Source: Polaromonas sp047303325 (GTDB lineage Bacteria > Pseudomonadota > Gammaproteobacteria > Burkholderiales > Burkholderiaceae_C). From it: a DNA stretch of 64,000 bases. Positions within the stretch are counted from its first letter, which is position 1. Each line of letters starts with the position of its first letter. The stretch lies in assembly GCF_047303325.1 (NCBI RefSeq), contig NZ_JBKBEX010000005.1:137383-201382 (forward strand), given 5' to 3'. Below are positions 8,089 to 15,983 of this stretch, in pieces. A model generated the notes under the pieces. It searched no databases. It was not told the DNA's origin and saw only the letters and a program-made list of their open reading frames with translations. Position numbers and translations under genes: made by a program.

Positions 8089-9117
8089 TCAACCCAGCAG
8101 GCGGGCCAGGGTCAGCAAGGCCAGCAGCACCATCCAGAGCACCACGGAACGCCACACCAGCCCCACGATGCTGCGCAGGTGCGCGATTTCGGGTTCGCGG
8201 CCCGGCGTGGCCTCGGTGGCGATGCTGTCTTCCGAGTCCAGCCCGCCGGCCTGGAAACCCTGGGAGGTGTTCGGCGAGAACGCGGCCTTGAGCGCCTCGC
8301 CGCCCAGGCGCACGTTCACGGCGCCGGAGGTGGCGGCCAGGATGATGCCGTCGTTGCGGTTCTCGGCGGCGGCCGGCGCATTGGCCGGAAAGCGCTGCGT
8401 GTAGTTGCGCCAGGCATCGATGGCGTCCTCAAAACTGCCGACGACCGCAAAACCCAGCGAAGTGACGCGCGCCGGCACATAGTCGATCACGCCCCAGGCG
8501 CGGCTGGCGGCCAGTTGCAGCGCCATGCTGGCGCCCTCGCCCGCCGCGGCAGCGGTTTTGCGCTTGTAGGCCCAGTAGCGCGAGACGAATTCGCTCATGC
8601 GGTAGAGCACCGCGCCCGCGGGGCCCAGGCCCAGCGCGGCCAGCACGGAAAACCAGCCCAGCACGCCGAACACGTGGCGGTGCGCCGCCAGCACCGAGTA
8701 CTCGATGACGTGGCGCACGATTTCGCTGCGCGGCAGCTCGCTGGCGTCCACCTGGCGCCACTGCGCGAGCAGCTCGCGCGCCGTGGCCTCATCGCCGTCG
8801 TCGAGCGCGTCGCGTATGTCGGTGAAGTAGTGGCTGAACTGGCGAAAACCCAGCGTGACGTAAAGAATCGCCACGCTCCAGGCAAAGGCCAGCACGACAT
8901 TGATGCTCCAGAGCAGCCAGTGGATCAGCATGGTGACCAGCGCCGGCACGATGACGGCGACCGTCCAGGCGATCCAGCCGTGCTGGGGTTTGCCGGCGTC
9001 CAGGCTGCGGTTGGTCCAGCGCGCCCATCCGCGAAAGCCTGCATGAACCCAGTTGCCGCGGGCCAGCGGCCGGGCCTGTTCGATGATGAGTGCAAACAAA
9101 ACGGCGAGAAAGCTCAT
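8089..9117 (-). CDS. CobD/CbiB-like integral membrane protein
   Basis: A 342-residue membrane protein matching the family often labelled CobD/CbiB (cobalamin) or AmpE-like in Burkholderiales. It starts MSFLAVLFALIIEQARPL, a signature shared with AmpE and CbiB, and has hydrophobic segments near residues 50-90, 150-175 and at the C terminus (VVLWMVLLALLTLARLLG). No other cobalamin gene is nearby, so a cobinamide role is not supported by context. ATG 9117 begins the conserved first helix; the frame extends upstream to 9390 only as arginine/proline-rich noncoding translation through the extragenic repeat. It converges with rsgA. Confidence 0.8.
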   Translation of the reverse strand: MSFLAVLFALIIEQARPLARGNWVHAGFRGWARWTNRSLDAGKPQHGWIAWTVAVIVPALVTMLIHWLLWSINVVLAFAWSVAILYVTLGFRQFSHYFTDIRDALDDGDEATARELLAQWRQVDASELPRSEIVRHVIEYSVLAAHRHVFGVLGWFSVLAALGLGPAGAVLYRMSEFVSRYWAYKRKTAAAAGEGASMALQLAASRAWGVIDYVPARVTSLGFAVVGSFEDAIDAWRNYTQRFPANAPAAAENRNDGIILAATSGAVNVRLGGEALKAAFSPNTSQGFQAGGLDSEDSIATEATPGREPEIAHLRSIVGLVWRSVVLWMVLLALLTLARLLG

Positions 9118-9132
9118 GCGTGAATCATATCC

Positions 9133-9227
9133 GGCCCCCACGGTCGCGCACTGCGTGTCGCTCCCTGCCCCCCGAGGGGGCCGCTGCGCCTGCGGCCCGG
9201 CGAAGCCGGTTCCGCGGCCCCTGCTGG
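9133..9227 (+). repeat. Extragenic GC-rich hairpin repeat, copy 1
   Basis: About 95 bases beginning GGCCCCCACG and ending CCCCTGCTGG, closely matching the copies at 13578-13675 and 15504-15599. It holds three successive small hairpins: CCCCC/GGGGG, GGCCGC/GCGGCC, and CCGGC-GAA-GCCGG (9197-9209). It lies between the start of the CobD-like gene and the end of the Nudix gene, in opposite orientation to both. Confidence 0.85.
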
Positions 9228-9266
9228 CCTGAAGACAACGCGGCTCCCCTACGGGCGGGTATGACC

Positions 9267-9974
9267 TCAGGCGCTGAGGAAGCGGTAGAGGTTGCGGAGC
9301 ATGCCGGCGGTAGCGCCCCAGATGTAGCGCTCCCTGGCTTCGCCGCTGTCTGCTTCGCTGGAGGGATCGGAGTAGGGCATGGACAGCCATTGCCGGATAA
9401 CGCCGTCGAACTCCATCTCATGACGGCGGTGGTGGGCGGGATTCATCAGGTAGCCCAATGGCACTTCGAACACGTCGGCGACCTCGCCGGGGTTGGGTTG
9501 CAGCGCGAAGCCGGGCTTTACCAGCGCCACCACCGGCGTGATGATGAAGGCCGTTCCCGTGACGTAGGTGGGCAAGGTGCCCAGCACCTCCACATGCCCG
9601 CGCGGCAAGCCGATTTCCTCGTGGGCTTCGCGCAAGGCGGTATCGACCGCGTCACGGTCGGTGTCGTCGGTACGGCCACCCGGCAGGGCCACCTGGCCGG
9701 AATGCGTGGAAAGGTTGGTGGTTCGCTCGGTCAGCAGCAAGGTCACTTCATCGCGCATGACCAGCGGCAGCAGGACGGCCGCCAGCGCCGGCGTGCGGTC
9801 GGTGAATTTTTTCTCGACGCTGTGCTCGGGCGTCCAGACCGGTGGATGCCGGAAGCGCTCGCGCAGGGCCTGCGGCGACAGCCGCTCCAGCGGCACGCCC
9901 GCCAGGTGGTCGTCGATGCCCAGCACCGGAATGCTGCGCGGGTCAAACTTGGGCAGCGGCTTGTAGGAGTTCAT
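9267..9974 (-). CDS. Nudix hydrolase, CoA pyrophosphatase-like
   Basis: A 235-residue Nudix enzyme. The Nudix box is GGRTDDTDRDAVDTALREAHEEIGL split over residues about 98-122 (key G, E, R-E-x-x-E-E all present). The N-terminal PAAVLLPLV-type strand and the LTERTTNLSTHSGQVALPGG context match the NudL/YeaB CoA diphosphatase subfamily. The start at 9974 gives the normal family length. It lies downstream of the rplS terminator on the same strand and is probably an independent unit. Confidence 0.88.
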   Translation of the reverse strand: MNSYKPLPKFDPRSIPVLGIDDHLAGVPLERLSPQALRERFRHPPVWTPEHSVEKKFTDRTPALAAVLLPLVMRDEVTLLLTERTTNLSTHSGQVALPGGRTDDTDRDAVDTALREAHEEIGLPRGHVEVLGTLPTYVTGTAFIITPVVALVKPGFALQPNPGEVADVFEVPLGYLMNPAHHRRHEMEFDGVIRQWLSMPYSDPSSEADSGEARERYIWGATAGMLRNLYRFLSA

Positions 9975-10024
9975 GGAGCGCGTCGGCTTGGGGCGGTGGA
10001 TTGTTGGCTTGGGGCCCGGAGCAT

Positions 10025-10054
10025 AAAAAAAGCCGCTCGGTGAGCGGCTTTTTT
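10025..10054 (-). terminator. Terminator of the rpsP-rplS operon
   Basis: Perfect stem-loop with arms AAAGCCGCTC and GAGCGGCTTT around a three-base loop, flanked on both sides by A and T runs, 50 bases beyond the rplS stop codon. Symmetric, so effective in both directions. Confidence 0.9.
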
Positions 10055-10103
10055 AAAAGGGCTGTTGGGGCTGCCCTGGGTCCGGCCGGGCCGGACCGGC
10101 AGA

Positions 10104-10460
10104 TCAGGCGCCCAGCTTTTCCTTGATACGTGCGGATTTGCCGCTGCGGCTGCGCAGGTAGTACAGCTTGGCGCGACGCACATCACCGCGGCGCTTGACT
10201 TCAATCTTGGCGATCAGCGGGCTGTACACCTGGAAGGTGCGCTCGACGCCTTCGCCGTTGGAGATCTTGCGGACGATGAAGCTGGAGTTCAGGCCGCGAT
10301 TGCGCTTGGCAATCACCACGCCTTCAAAAGCCTGCACGCGCTTACGGTTGCCTTCAACCACGTTCACGCTCACGATGACGGTGTCACCAGGGGCGTATGC
10401 GGGGATGGTCTTGTTGAGGCGGGAAATTTCTTCCTGCTCGAGGGTCTGGATCAGATTCAT
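10104..10460 (-). CDS. rplS: Ribosomal protein L19
   Basis: A 118-residue 50S protein located at the 30S-50S interface. The family signature is clear: NLIQTLEQEEI at the N terminus, FEGVVIAKRNRGLNSSFIVRKIS in the middle and RRAKLYYLR near the end. It is the last gene of rpsP-rimM-trmD-rplS and is followed by a strong terminator. A TATAAT box 120 bases upstream suggests it also has its own promoter. Confidence 0.98.
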   Translation of the reverse strand: MNLIQTLEQEEISRLNKTIPAYAPGDTVIVSVNVVEGNRKRVQAFEGVVIAKRNRGLNSSFIVRKISNGEGVERTFQVYSPLIAKIEVKRRGDVRRAKLYYLRSRSGKSARIKEKLGA

Positions 10461-10580
10461 GATTTTTCCATCTAACTTTTTCGTTCATGCACGCGCTACG
10501 CTAAAGACCGCAAATCCATGGATTCATCCGCGGATGATTCAGATGGTTGCAGTGGCCGCCAGAGGATCGAAAAGCCTTTG

Positions 10581-10607
10581 ATTATAGCAAGCCAGGGCTT
10601 TTCTCAA
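10581..10607 (-). promoter_or_regulatory. Probable internal promoter for rplS
   Basis: On the minus strand TATAAT (10581-10586) is preceded by TTGAGA (10602-10607) with a short 15-base spacer. It overlaps the end of trmD and would give rplS a leader of about 115 bases. Confidence 0.5.
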
Positions 10608-11383
10608 GCGTCCTTGTCGGGGTTTTCAAGCAGATCGGCAAGAAAAGCCTCGTCGCTTTCGCTCAAATGGCCACGCTCACGCGCTTTTTGCACCAATTCG
10701 GGGCGTTCGTGCTGCGTCAAAGCCAGGCGCCGCTCGCGCCGCCAGCGCTCGATATGGGCGTGGTTTCCCGACATCAGGGTGGCCGGCACGGGCTGGCCGC
10801 GCCAGCTTTCAGGCCGCGTGTAGTGCGGGCAGTCGAGCAGCCCGTCCAGCGCCGGATTGAAGCTGTCGAGCTGATGGCTGCCCTCGTCGTTGAGCACGCC
10901 GGGCTGCAGGCGGGCCACCGCGTCCAGCAAGGCCATGGCGGCAATTTCCCCGCCCGACAGCACAAAGTCGCCCAGGCTGATTTGCAGGTCCACATGCGTC
11001 TGGATAAAGCGCTGGTCCAGCCCCTCATAGCGACCGCAGACCAGCACGGCGCCGGTGCTGGCCGACCAGCTTTCGACGCCGGCATGGTCAAGCACCTTGC
11101 CAACAGGGGAAAACAGCACGGTCGGCACTTTGGGCGCACCGGCGGCGGCACGGTCGGCGTGTATGGCTTCGAGGCACAAGGCGAGAGGCTCGGCCATCAT
11201 CACCATGCCCGGGCCGCCGCCAAAAGGCCGGTCGTCCACCCGGCGGTAATTGCCGTCGGCAAAATCGCGGAGATTCCAGAGCTTGACCTGCACCAGGCCC
11301 GACTCATAGGCACGGCGCGTAACGCCGCTGGCCAGGAAAGGCGCGAAAAGTTCGGGAAACAGGGTGATCAGGTCAAAGCGCAT
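10604..11383 (-). CDS. trmD: tRNA (guanosine(37)-N1)-methyltransferase
   Basis: A 259-residue SPOUT methyltransferase that methylates G37 of tRNAs with a G at position 36, preventing frameshifts. Conserved pieces are MRFDLITLFPE, the RPFGGGPGMVM motif, the knotted AdoMet site VCGRYEGLDQRF, the SLGDFVLSGGE strand and the catalytic-side HYTRP segment. Length matches the family. It sits in its standard place between rimM and rplS. Confidence 0.98.
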   Translation of the reverse strand: MRFDLITLFPELFAPFLASGVTRRAYESGLVQVKLWNLRDFADGNYRRVDDRPFGGGPGMVMMAEPLALCLEAIHADRAAAGAPKVPTVLFSPVGKVLDHAGVESWSASTGAVLVCGRYEGLDQRFIQTHVDLQISLGDFVLSGGEIAAMALLDAVARLQPGVLNDEGSHQLDSFNPALDGLLDCPHYTRPESWRGQPVPATLMSGNHAHIERWRRERRLALTQHERPELVQKARERGHLSESDEAFLADLLENPDKDA

Positions 11384-11467
11384 GGAAAGGCTATTTTGCG
11401 CGAGCCGGGCGCCGGGGGGAAATGGACCAGGAAAGGCCCCGAGAAGGACGTCGGAAAGGGGCCGGCC

Positions 11468-12076
11468 TCAGTAGTCGGGCTGCCAGTCCACGGTGATGCA
11501 TTTGCCGGCGATGTCGACAGTGTCGACGTAGACCGAAACAAAGGGAATCATGCGTTCGGCGCTGCCGCTGCTGCCGCCCTCCTGCTGGACGGGATACTCG
11601 ACGCACAGCACGGAATGCGGGCCGGTGGCCATCAGGTCGCGCACCAGGCCCAGGTCAACGCCTTCGCGATTGACCACCTTCAGGCCGATCAAATCGACCC
11701 AGTAGTACTCGTCTTTGGAGGCGGCGGGAAAGCTGCTGCGCGGCAAAAAGATGCGGGCGCCACGCAAGGCCTCGGCGGCATTGCGGTCGTCCAGGCCGGC
11801 GAACTTGGCGACAACGGAATCGGAATGGACCTTGGCCTCGTCCACGCTGAGCGTGACGGTGCCGGAAAACACGGTGAAACCCGGGCGGAATTTGGCGTCG
11901 GGTGCCTGCAAAAACCAGGATTTGGCCGCGAAAAGCGCTTCCGGATCGGAGCTGTGCGGCAGGATTTTCACCCAGCCCTTGACGCCCCAGGCATCCAGGA
12001 TGCGCCCGACTTCAACGGCGTCGTCCGGCAGGCTTGAAGGTGTCAAGCCCGCGGACGGCGAGAGGCCGGGCTGCAT
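11468..12076 (-). CDS. rimM: 16S rRNA processing protein RimM
   Basis: A 202-residue 30S maturation factor that binds S19 and the 16S 3' domain. The N-terminal domain shows VEVGRILDAWGVKGWVKI, and the PRC-barrel C-terminal domain shows EYYWVDLIGLKVV and the ending RMIPFV, both typical. The start at ATG 12076 adds about 20 residues before the conserved core; this extension is common in Burkholderiales, though a start closer to the core is possible. It lies between rpsP and trmD. Confidence 0.95.
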   Translation of the reverse strand: MQPGLSPSAGLTPSSLPDDAVEVGRILDAWGVKGWVKILPHSSDPEALFAAKSWFLQAPDAKFRPGFTVFSGTVTLSVDEAKVHSDSVVAKFAGLDDRNAAEALRGARIFLPRSSFPAASKDEYYWVDLIGLKVVNREGVDLGLVRDLMATGPHSVLCVEYPVQQEGGSSGSAERMIPFVSVYVDTVDIAGKCITVDWQPDY

Positions 12077-12105
12077 CGAAACTTGGGTTAAAAGCTTCGG
12101 AGAGA

Positions 12106-12357
12106 TCAGGCGGCCTTGGCGGCGCCTTGCTTGACCAGACGCAGCACGGTCGGGGACGGCTGTGCGCCCACGCCGATCCAGTGGGTCAGGCGGTCTTGCG
12201 CAATGCGCAGACCTTCTTCGCCACCGGTGGCGATCGGGTTGTAAAAACCGATGCGCTCGATGAAACGGCCGTCGCGGCGGACGCGCTTGTCAGCCACAAC
12301 AATATTGAAAAAAGGACGGTGCTTGGAACCGCCGCGTGCAAGTCGAATGACGACCAT
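12106..12357 (-). CDS. rpsP: Ribosomal protein S16
   Basis: An 83-residue 30S protein with the family opening MVVIRLARGGSKHRPFFNIVVADKR and the RFIERIGFYNP segment. It is the first gene of the rpsP-rimM-trmD-rplS operon. The promoter with a perfect -10 is about 113 bases upstream. Confidence 0.98.
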   Translation of the reverse strand: MVVIRLARGGSKHRPFFNIVVADKRVRRDGRFIERIGFYNPIATGGEEGLRIAQDRLTHWIGVGAQPSPTVLRLVKQGAAKAA

Positions 12358-12469
12358 GATTTATCCTTCGGGTGGTGGGGCTTACCGGTAAAGTAGTTAC
12401 CCCAATGTTCTGCAGCGCTTGAGACACACGACATGGCCACCCGGCCAGCGAATTGCTGCAAAGCCTGAG

Positions 12470-12475
12470 ATTATA
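12470..12475 (-). promoter_or_regulatory. -10 box of the rpsP operon promoter
   Basis: Perfect TATAAT on the minus strand in the 195-base gap between rpsP and the divergent acetyltransferase gene. The -35 region (TTTCCGGT) is weak. A start near 12462 gives a leader of about 105 bases. Confidence 0.55.
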
Positions 12476-12552
12476 GCCTGCCGGAAGGTTTTACCGGAAA
12501 TTCGCCCTTTTCCCCGTCCTTCCCCCACTCTTTCCCGCCGAGCTCCCTCCCC

Positions 12553-13089
12553 ATGCCCCTCATACGCCCCAGCCGCGACCAGGACATTCCCGCCATCACC
12601 GCCATTTACGGCCACCACGTGCTGCACGGCACAGGGACCTTTGAAACCGAGCCACCCAGCGCGGCCGACATGGCGGCCCGCCGGGCCGACGCGCTGTCCA
12701 AGGGCCTGCCCTACCTGGTCGCCGAACAGGACGGGGAAATCGCCGGTTTTGCCTACGGCAACTGGTTCAAGCCGCGCCCCGCCTACCGTTTTTCGGTGGA
12801 AGATTCGATCTACCTGGCACCTGGGCTGCACCGCAAAGGCCTGGGCCGCGCCCTGCTGGCCGAACTGCTGGCGCGATTTGAAGCCGTGGGTATACGCAAG
12901 GCCATGGCCGTGATAGGCGACTCGGCCAACGCCGGCTCGGTGGGTTTGCACCGCGCGCTCGGCTTCACCGAGGTCGGCACCGTCCGCTCCTGCGGCTGGA
13001 AGTTCGGCGCCTGGCGCGACATCGTCATCATGGAAAAAATCCTGGGCGCGGGCGACACGCAGCCACCACTCGAGCCGCCCGCCGCATAA
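12553..13089 (+). CDS. GNAT N-acetyltransferase, phosphinothricin/methionine sulfone type
   Basis: A 178-residue GNAT enzyme that would transfer acetyl from acetyl-CoA to an amine. Characteristic stretches of the Pat/MnaT (YncA) subfamily are IRPSRDQDIPAITAIYGHHV, TFETEPPS, the acetyl-CoA loop GLHRKGLGRALL, and the C-terminal LHRALGFTEVGT. Such enzymes acetylate methionine sulfone or sulfoximine and phosphinothricin, usually as detoxification. The gene is divergent from rpsP and ends eight bases before the next plus-strand gene, so the two are likely cotranscribed. Confidence 0.88.
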   Translation: MPLIRPSRDQDIPAITAIYGHHVLHGTGTFETEPPSAADMAARRADALSKGLPYLVAEQDGEIAGFAYGNWFKPRPAYRFSVEDSIYLAPGLHRKGLGRALLAELLARFEAVGIRKAMAVIGDSANAGSVGLHRALGFTEVGTVRSCGWKFGAWRDIVIMEKILGAGDTQPPLEPPAA

Positions 13090-13096
13090 TCGCCGC

Positions 13097-13573
13097 ATGC
13101 AAACCGCCACAGTGTCCTCCCTCAAAGCCCCAAAAAACAAAACCCTCGCCGCCTGGCTGGCCTTCATAGGCGGCCAGCTCGGCATCCACCGCCTTTACCT
13201 GTTCGGCCTGGGCGACGTCTGGGCCTGGCTGCACCCCATCGTTGCGGCGCTGGGCTGGTGGGGTGTGGAGCGCGTGCGGCAATACGGCCAGGACGACCAC
13301 CTGGCCTGGGTGCTGATTCCCCTGCTGGGCTTCACCCTGGCCGGCACGGCGCTGACCGCGATTTACTACGGCCTGATGCCGACGGAAAAATGGAATGCGC
13401 TGCACAACGCCGGCACGCCGTCCACCCAGGCCGGCAACACCAACTGGCTGACCATAGGCGCAGTGGTGTTTGCCCTGCTGTTCGGCACGATTTCACTGAT
13501 GTCCAGCATCGTCTTCAGCTTCCAGCGCTACTTCGAGTATCAAGTCGAAGAGGCCAAGAAAATCAGCCAGTAG
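13097..13573 (+). CDS. TM2-domain-like small membrane protein
   Basis: A 158-residue protein with about four hydrophobic segments (roughly residues 17-32, 45-60, 74-93 and 118-143). The opening KNKTLAAWLAFIGGQLGIHRLYL matches the TM2 domain pattern (K-x-x-x-A-x-x-L-a-x-x-x-G-x-x-G-x-H-x-F/L-Y). The function of bacterial TM2 proteins is unknown. It follows the acetyltransferase after seven bases. An extragenic repeat starts four bases after its stop. Confidence 0.75.
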   Translation: MQTATVSSLKAPKNKTLAAWLAFIGGQLGIHRLYLFGLGDVWAWLHPIVAALGWWGVERVRQYGQDDHLAWVLIPLLGFTLAGTALTAIYYGLMPTEKWNALHNAGTPSTQAGNTNWLTIGAVVFALLFGTISLMSSIVFSFQRYFEYQVEEAKKISQ

Positions 13574-13577
13574 GTAG

Positions 13578-13675
13578 GGCCCCCACGCTTTTCACTGCGT
13601 GTAATGCGCTGCCCCCCCCCGAGGGGGCCGCTGCGCCTGCGGCCTGGCAAAGCCAGTTCCGCGGCCCCTGCTTGG
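13578..13675 (+). repeat. Extragenic GC-rich hairpin repeat, copy 2
   Basis: Same element as 9133-9227, starting GGCCCCCACG directly after the preceding stop codon. Its first hairpin has an expanded run of nine C (13612-13620) where the other copies have five or six. Its third hairpin is CTGGC-AAA-GCCAG (13644-13656), with a base pair exchanged relative to copy 1. It lies between convergent genes. Confidence 0.88.
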
Positions 13676-13710
13676 TTAAGAGCCTCTCTCGCCAGGCGTG
13701 TTTCGTTTGA

Positions 13711-14748
13711 TCAGAAAACCTGGAGACTGACCCAGTACGCGATCGCCGCCACAAACGCCGAAGCGGGGATGGTGAAAATCCAGGCCCAGACGATGTTGCC
13801 GGCCACACCCCAACGCACGGCCGAGGCGCGCTGCGTGGAGCCCACGCCCACGATAGCGCCGGTGATGGTGTGCGTGGTGGAAACCGGAATGCCCAACGCT
13901 GTCGCCAGGAACAGCGTCAGCGCGCCGCCGGTTTCGGCGCAAAAGCCGCCCACCGGCTTGAGCTTGGTGATCTTCTGGCCCATGGTTTTGACGATGCGCC
14001 AGCCGCCGAACATGGTGCCGAAGCCGATGGCGATGTAGCAGACGATGACCACCCAGATCGGCAGGTGTTCCGTGGTCGCCATCATCCAGACCGGCAGGCC
14101 CTGCACGTTGCTGGTGGTCGCGGCGATCAGCAGCAGCCAGATGATGCCGGCCGTTTTCTGCGCGTCGTTGCCGCCATGGCCCAGGCTGTAAGCGCCCGCG
14201 GACACCAGCTGCAGCCGGCGAAACCACCGGTCGGCCTTCGACGGCGTCGTCCTGCGGCACACCCAGGCCACCGCCACCATCATCAGCGAACCCAGCAAAA
14301 ATCCCAGCAGGGGCGAGACGAAAATAAAGGCCACCACCTTGAACACGCCCGAGGCAATCAGCGCGCTGGCGCCCGCCTTGGCGATCACGGCCCCGACGAT
14401 GCCGCCTATCAGTGCATGCGAGGAGCTGCTGGGGATGCCGTAAAACCAGGTGACGATGTTCCAGGTGATGGCGCCCATCAATGCGCCGAACACCACATGG
14501 GTGTCGACGACGCCCGGCATCACGATGCCCTTGCCTATGGTCGCCGCCACGCTCAGGTGGAAGATGAAATAGGCGAGGAAGTTGAAGAAGGCGGCGAACA
14601 GCACCGCCTGCCCCGGCTTGAGCACGCCGGTCGACACCACGGTGGCAATCGAGTTGGCCGCGTCATGAAAGCCGTTCATGAAGTCGAAGGCGATGGCCAG
14701 GAAGACCAGCAGGAACACCACCCACAGGGCGGCCTGTACGGTTTGCAT
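13711..14748 (-). CDS. pit: Inorganic phosphate transporter, Pit family
   Basis: A 345-residue membrane transporter for metal-phosphate complexes driven by protons. The two internally duplicated family motifs are visible: GFHDAANSIATVVSTG near residue 26 and GGNDAQKTAGI near 193, plus GIPVSTTHTITGAI near 290. About ten hydrophobic segments are present. It starts 17 bases after the DUF47 gene, and Pit-DUF47 is a widespread pair in which the DUF47 protein is thought to control the transporter. Confidence 0.93.
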   Translation of the reverse strand: MQTVQAALWVVFLLVFLAIAFDFMNGFHDAANSIATVVSTGVLKPGQAVLFAAFFNFLAYFIFHLSVAATIGKGIVMPGVVDTHVVFGALMGAITWNIVTWFYGIPSSSSHALIGGIVGAVIAKAGASALIASGVFKVVAFIFVSPLLGFLLGSLMMVAVAWVCRRTTPSKADRWFRRLQLVSAGAYSLGHGGNDAQKTAGIIWLLLIAATTSNVQGLPVWMMATTEHLPIWVVIVCYIAIGFGTMFGGWRIVKTMGQKITKLKPVGGFCAETGGALTLFLATALGIPVSTTHTITGAIVGVGSTQRASAVRWGVAGNIVWAWIFTIPASAFVAAIAYWVSLQVF

Positions 14749-14765
14749 GATTCAGGCGCCCGCGA

Positions 14766-15413
14766 TCAGGAGTTCTCGAGGACGATGCCCTCGATCAGGT
14801 TGGCCACATCCTCGCACTTGTCGGTGATGGTTTCGAGCAGTTCGTACACCGCCTTGAGCTTGATGACTTCGCGCACGTCCGGCTCCTCGCGGAACAGCCG
14901 GCTCATGGCCGAGCGCATCACGCGGTCGGCGTCGGACTCGAGCTTGTCGATTTCCTCGCAGGTCTTGAGCGCGGCTTCGGCCGTCGCGGCATCGCTGACT
15001 TTTTCGATCAGGGCCACGGCGTCCTGCAGGCGCTCGCAGCATTTGACGCTGAGGTCTGTCAGCCGCACGATGTCTTCCGTCATGTGGCGCACGTCGTACA
15101 GCGCCATGGTTTCGGCCGAATCCTGGATCAGGTCGGCCACGTCGTCCATGGTGTTGATGAGCTTGTGGATCTGCTCGCGGTCTATCGGCGTGATGAAGGT
15201 CTTGTGCAGCGCGCGGTTGACTTCATGCGTGATGCGGTCGGCGGCGCGCTCGGCGTGGTCGACTTCACGGTTGAAGGCCTCGCGCTTTTCCACGTCGCTG
15301 TAGTTGGCGACCAGCTTGGAAAAAGCATGCGCCGCCTCCACGATGCGTTCGGCATGCTGGTTGAACATCTCGAAAAAATTGCCTTCGCGCGGCAGCAATT
15401 TGCCAAACAGCAT
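14766..15413 (-). CDS. DUF47 family (PhoU-like) phosphate transport regulator
   Basis: A 215-residue soluble helical protein of the DUF47/TIGR00153 family, related in fold to PhoU. The acidic metal-binding helices are visible in EREAFNREVDHAERAADRITHEV-type sequence and in IHKLINTMDDVADLIQD. It has a strong ribosome site, GAGGAA seven bases before ATG 15413. It is the first gene of the pair with pit and probably adjusts phosphate uptake through it. A phosphate-box-like sequence lies just upstream. Confidence 0.93.
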   Translation of the reverse strand: MLFGKLLPREGNFFEMFNQHAERIVEAAHAFSKLVANYSDVEKREAFNREVDHAERAADRITHEVNRALHKTFITPIDREQIHKLINTMDDVADLIQDSAETMALYDVRHMTEDIVRLTDLSVKCCERLQDAVALIEKVSDAATAEAALKTCEEIDKLESDADRVMRSAMSRLFREEPDVREVIKLKAVYELLETITDKCEDVANLIEGIVLENS

Positions 15414-15431
15414 GTCTATTCCTCAGGAAGT

Positions 15432-15449
15432 AAGTCAAAAATATGACGT
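15432..15449 (-). promoter_or_regulatory. Possible Pho-box-like site upstream of the DUF47-pit operon
   Basis: The 18 bases read ACGTCATATTTTTGACTT on the minus strand and match the PhoB box consensus (CTGTCAT A/T-rich CTGTCAY) at about 12 of 18 positions, including a GTCATA half. It sits 19 bases before the start codon, which is close. This is an inference from resemblance and location. Confidence 0.3.
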
Positions 15450-15503
15450 TTTTGTAACAACCAGAAGTTTAACCGCCTGACCGCTTCACGCCCGGGACTC
15501 TTC

Positions 15504-15599
15504 CCAAGCAGGGGCCGCGGGACTGGCTTTGCCAGACCGCAGGCGCAGCGGCCCCCTCGGGGGACAGGGAGCTACACGCAGTGAGCGACCGTGGGGGCC
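15504..15599 (-). repeat. Extragenic GC-rich hairpin repeat, copy 3
   Basis: Same element as 9133-9227 and 13578-13675 in the minus orientation. It begins GGCCCCCACG one base after the stop codon of the DUF486 gene and ends before the DUF47 start region. The third hairpin is of the CTGGC-AAA-GCCAG form. Confidence 0.88.
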
Positions 15600-15962
15600 T
15601 TATGCGCTGCGGAAGATGAAGTAGACGGCGCCCACCATGCACAGCGCCGCCCACAGGTAGTCGAGCTTGAGCGGCTCGTTCAGGTAGAACACCGCGAAGG
15701 GCACAAACACGCTGAGGGTGATGACTTCCTGCATGATTTTGAGCTGGCCCACGCTGAACTGGGTGAAGCCTATGCGGTTGCCGGGCACTTGCAGCAGGTA
15801 TTCAAACAGGGCAATGCCCCAGCTGATCAACGCGGCGACGTACCAGGGCGAGGTCGCGAGGTTCTTCAGGTGGCCGTACCAGGCGAAGGTCATGAAGATG
15901 TTGGACAGCAGCAGCAGGCCTATGGTCTGCGCCGACACGGGCAATGACTGGAGGAATTGCAT
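15600..15962 (-). CDS. DUF486 family four-helix membrane protein
   Basis: A 120-residue protein with four hydrophobic helices, matching the DUF486 (DMT-superfamily-like) family by the pieces LLLLSNIFMTFAWYGHLK, SWGIALFEYLLQVPGNRIG and QEVITLSVFVPFAVFYL. Substrate unknown. ATG 15962 has GGAG ten bases upstream; an in-frame TTG precedes it. It ends immediately before an extragenic repeat and follows the AEC transporter gene by 21 bases on the same strand, so the two are probably cotranscribed. Confidence 0.88.
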   Translation of the reverse strand: MQFLQSLPVSAQTIGLLLLSNIFMTFAWYGHLKNLATSPWYVAALISWGIALFEYLLQVPGNRIGFTQFSVGQLKIMQEVITLSVFVPFAVFYLNEPLKLDYLWAALCMVGAVYFIFRSA

Positions 15963-15983
15963 CAAAGGACTCCGGGACAGGCG

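Noticed and set aside
8089..9117. Cobalamin biosynthesis role for the CobD/CbiB-like protein
   Set aside because: No other cobalamin gene nearby and the similarity is equally close to AmpE-type proteins.
10547..12037. A 496-codon plus-strand frame across trmD and rimM
   Set aside because: Antisense to canonical operon genes; composition rich in Gln, His and Gly as in other shadows.
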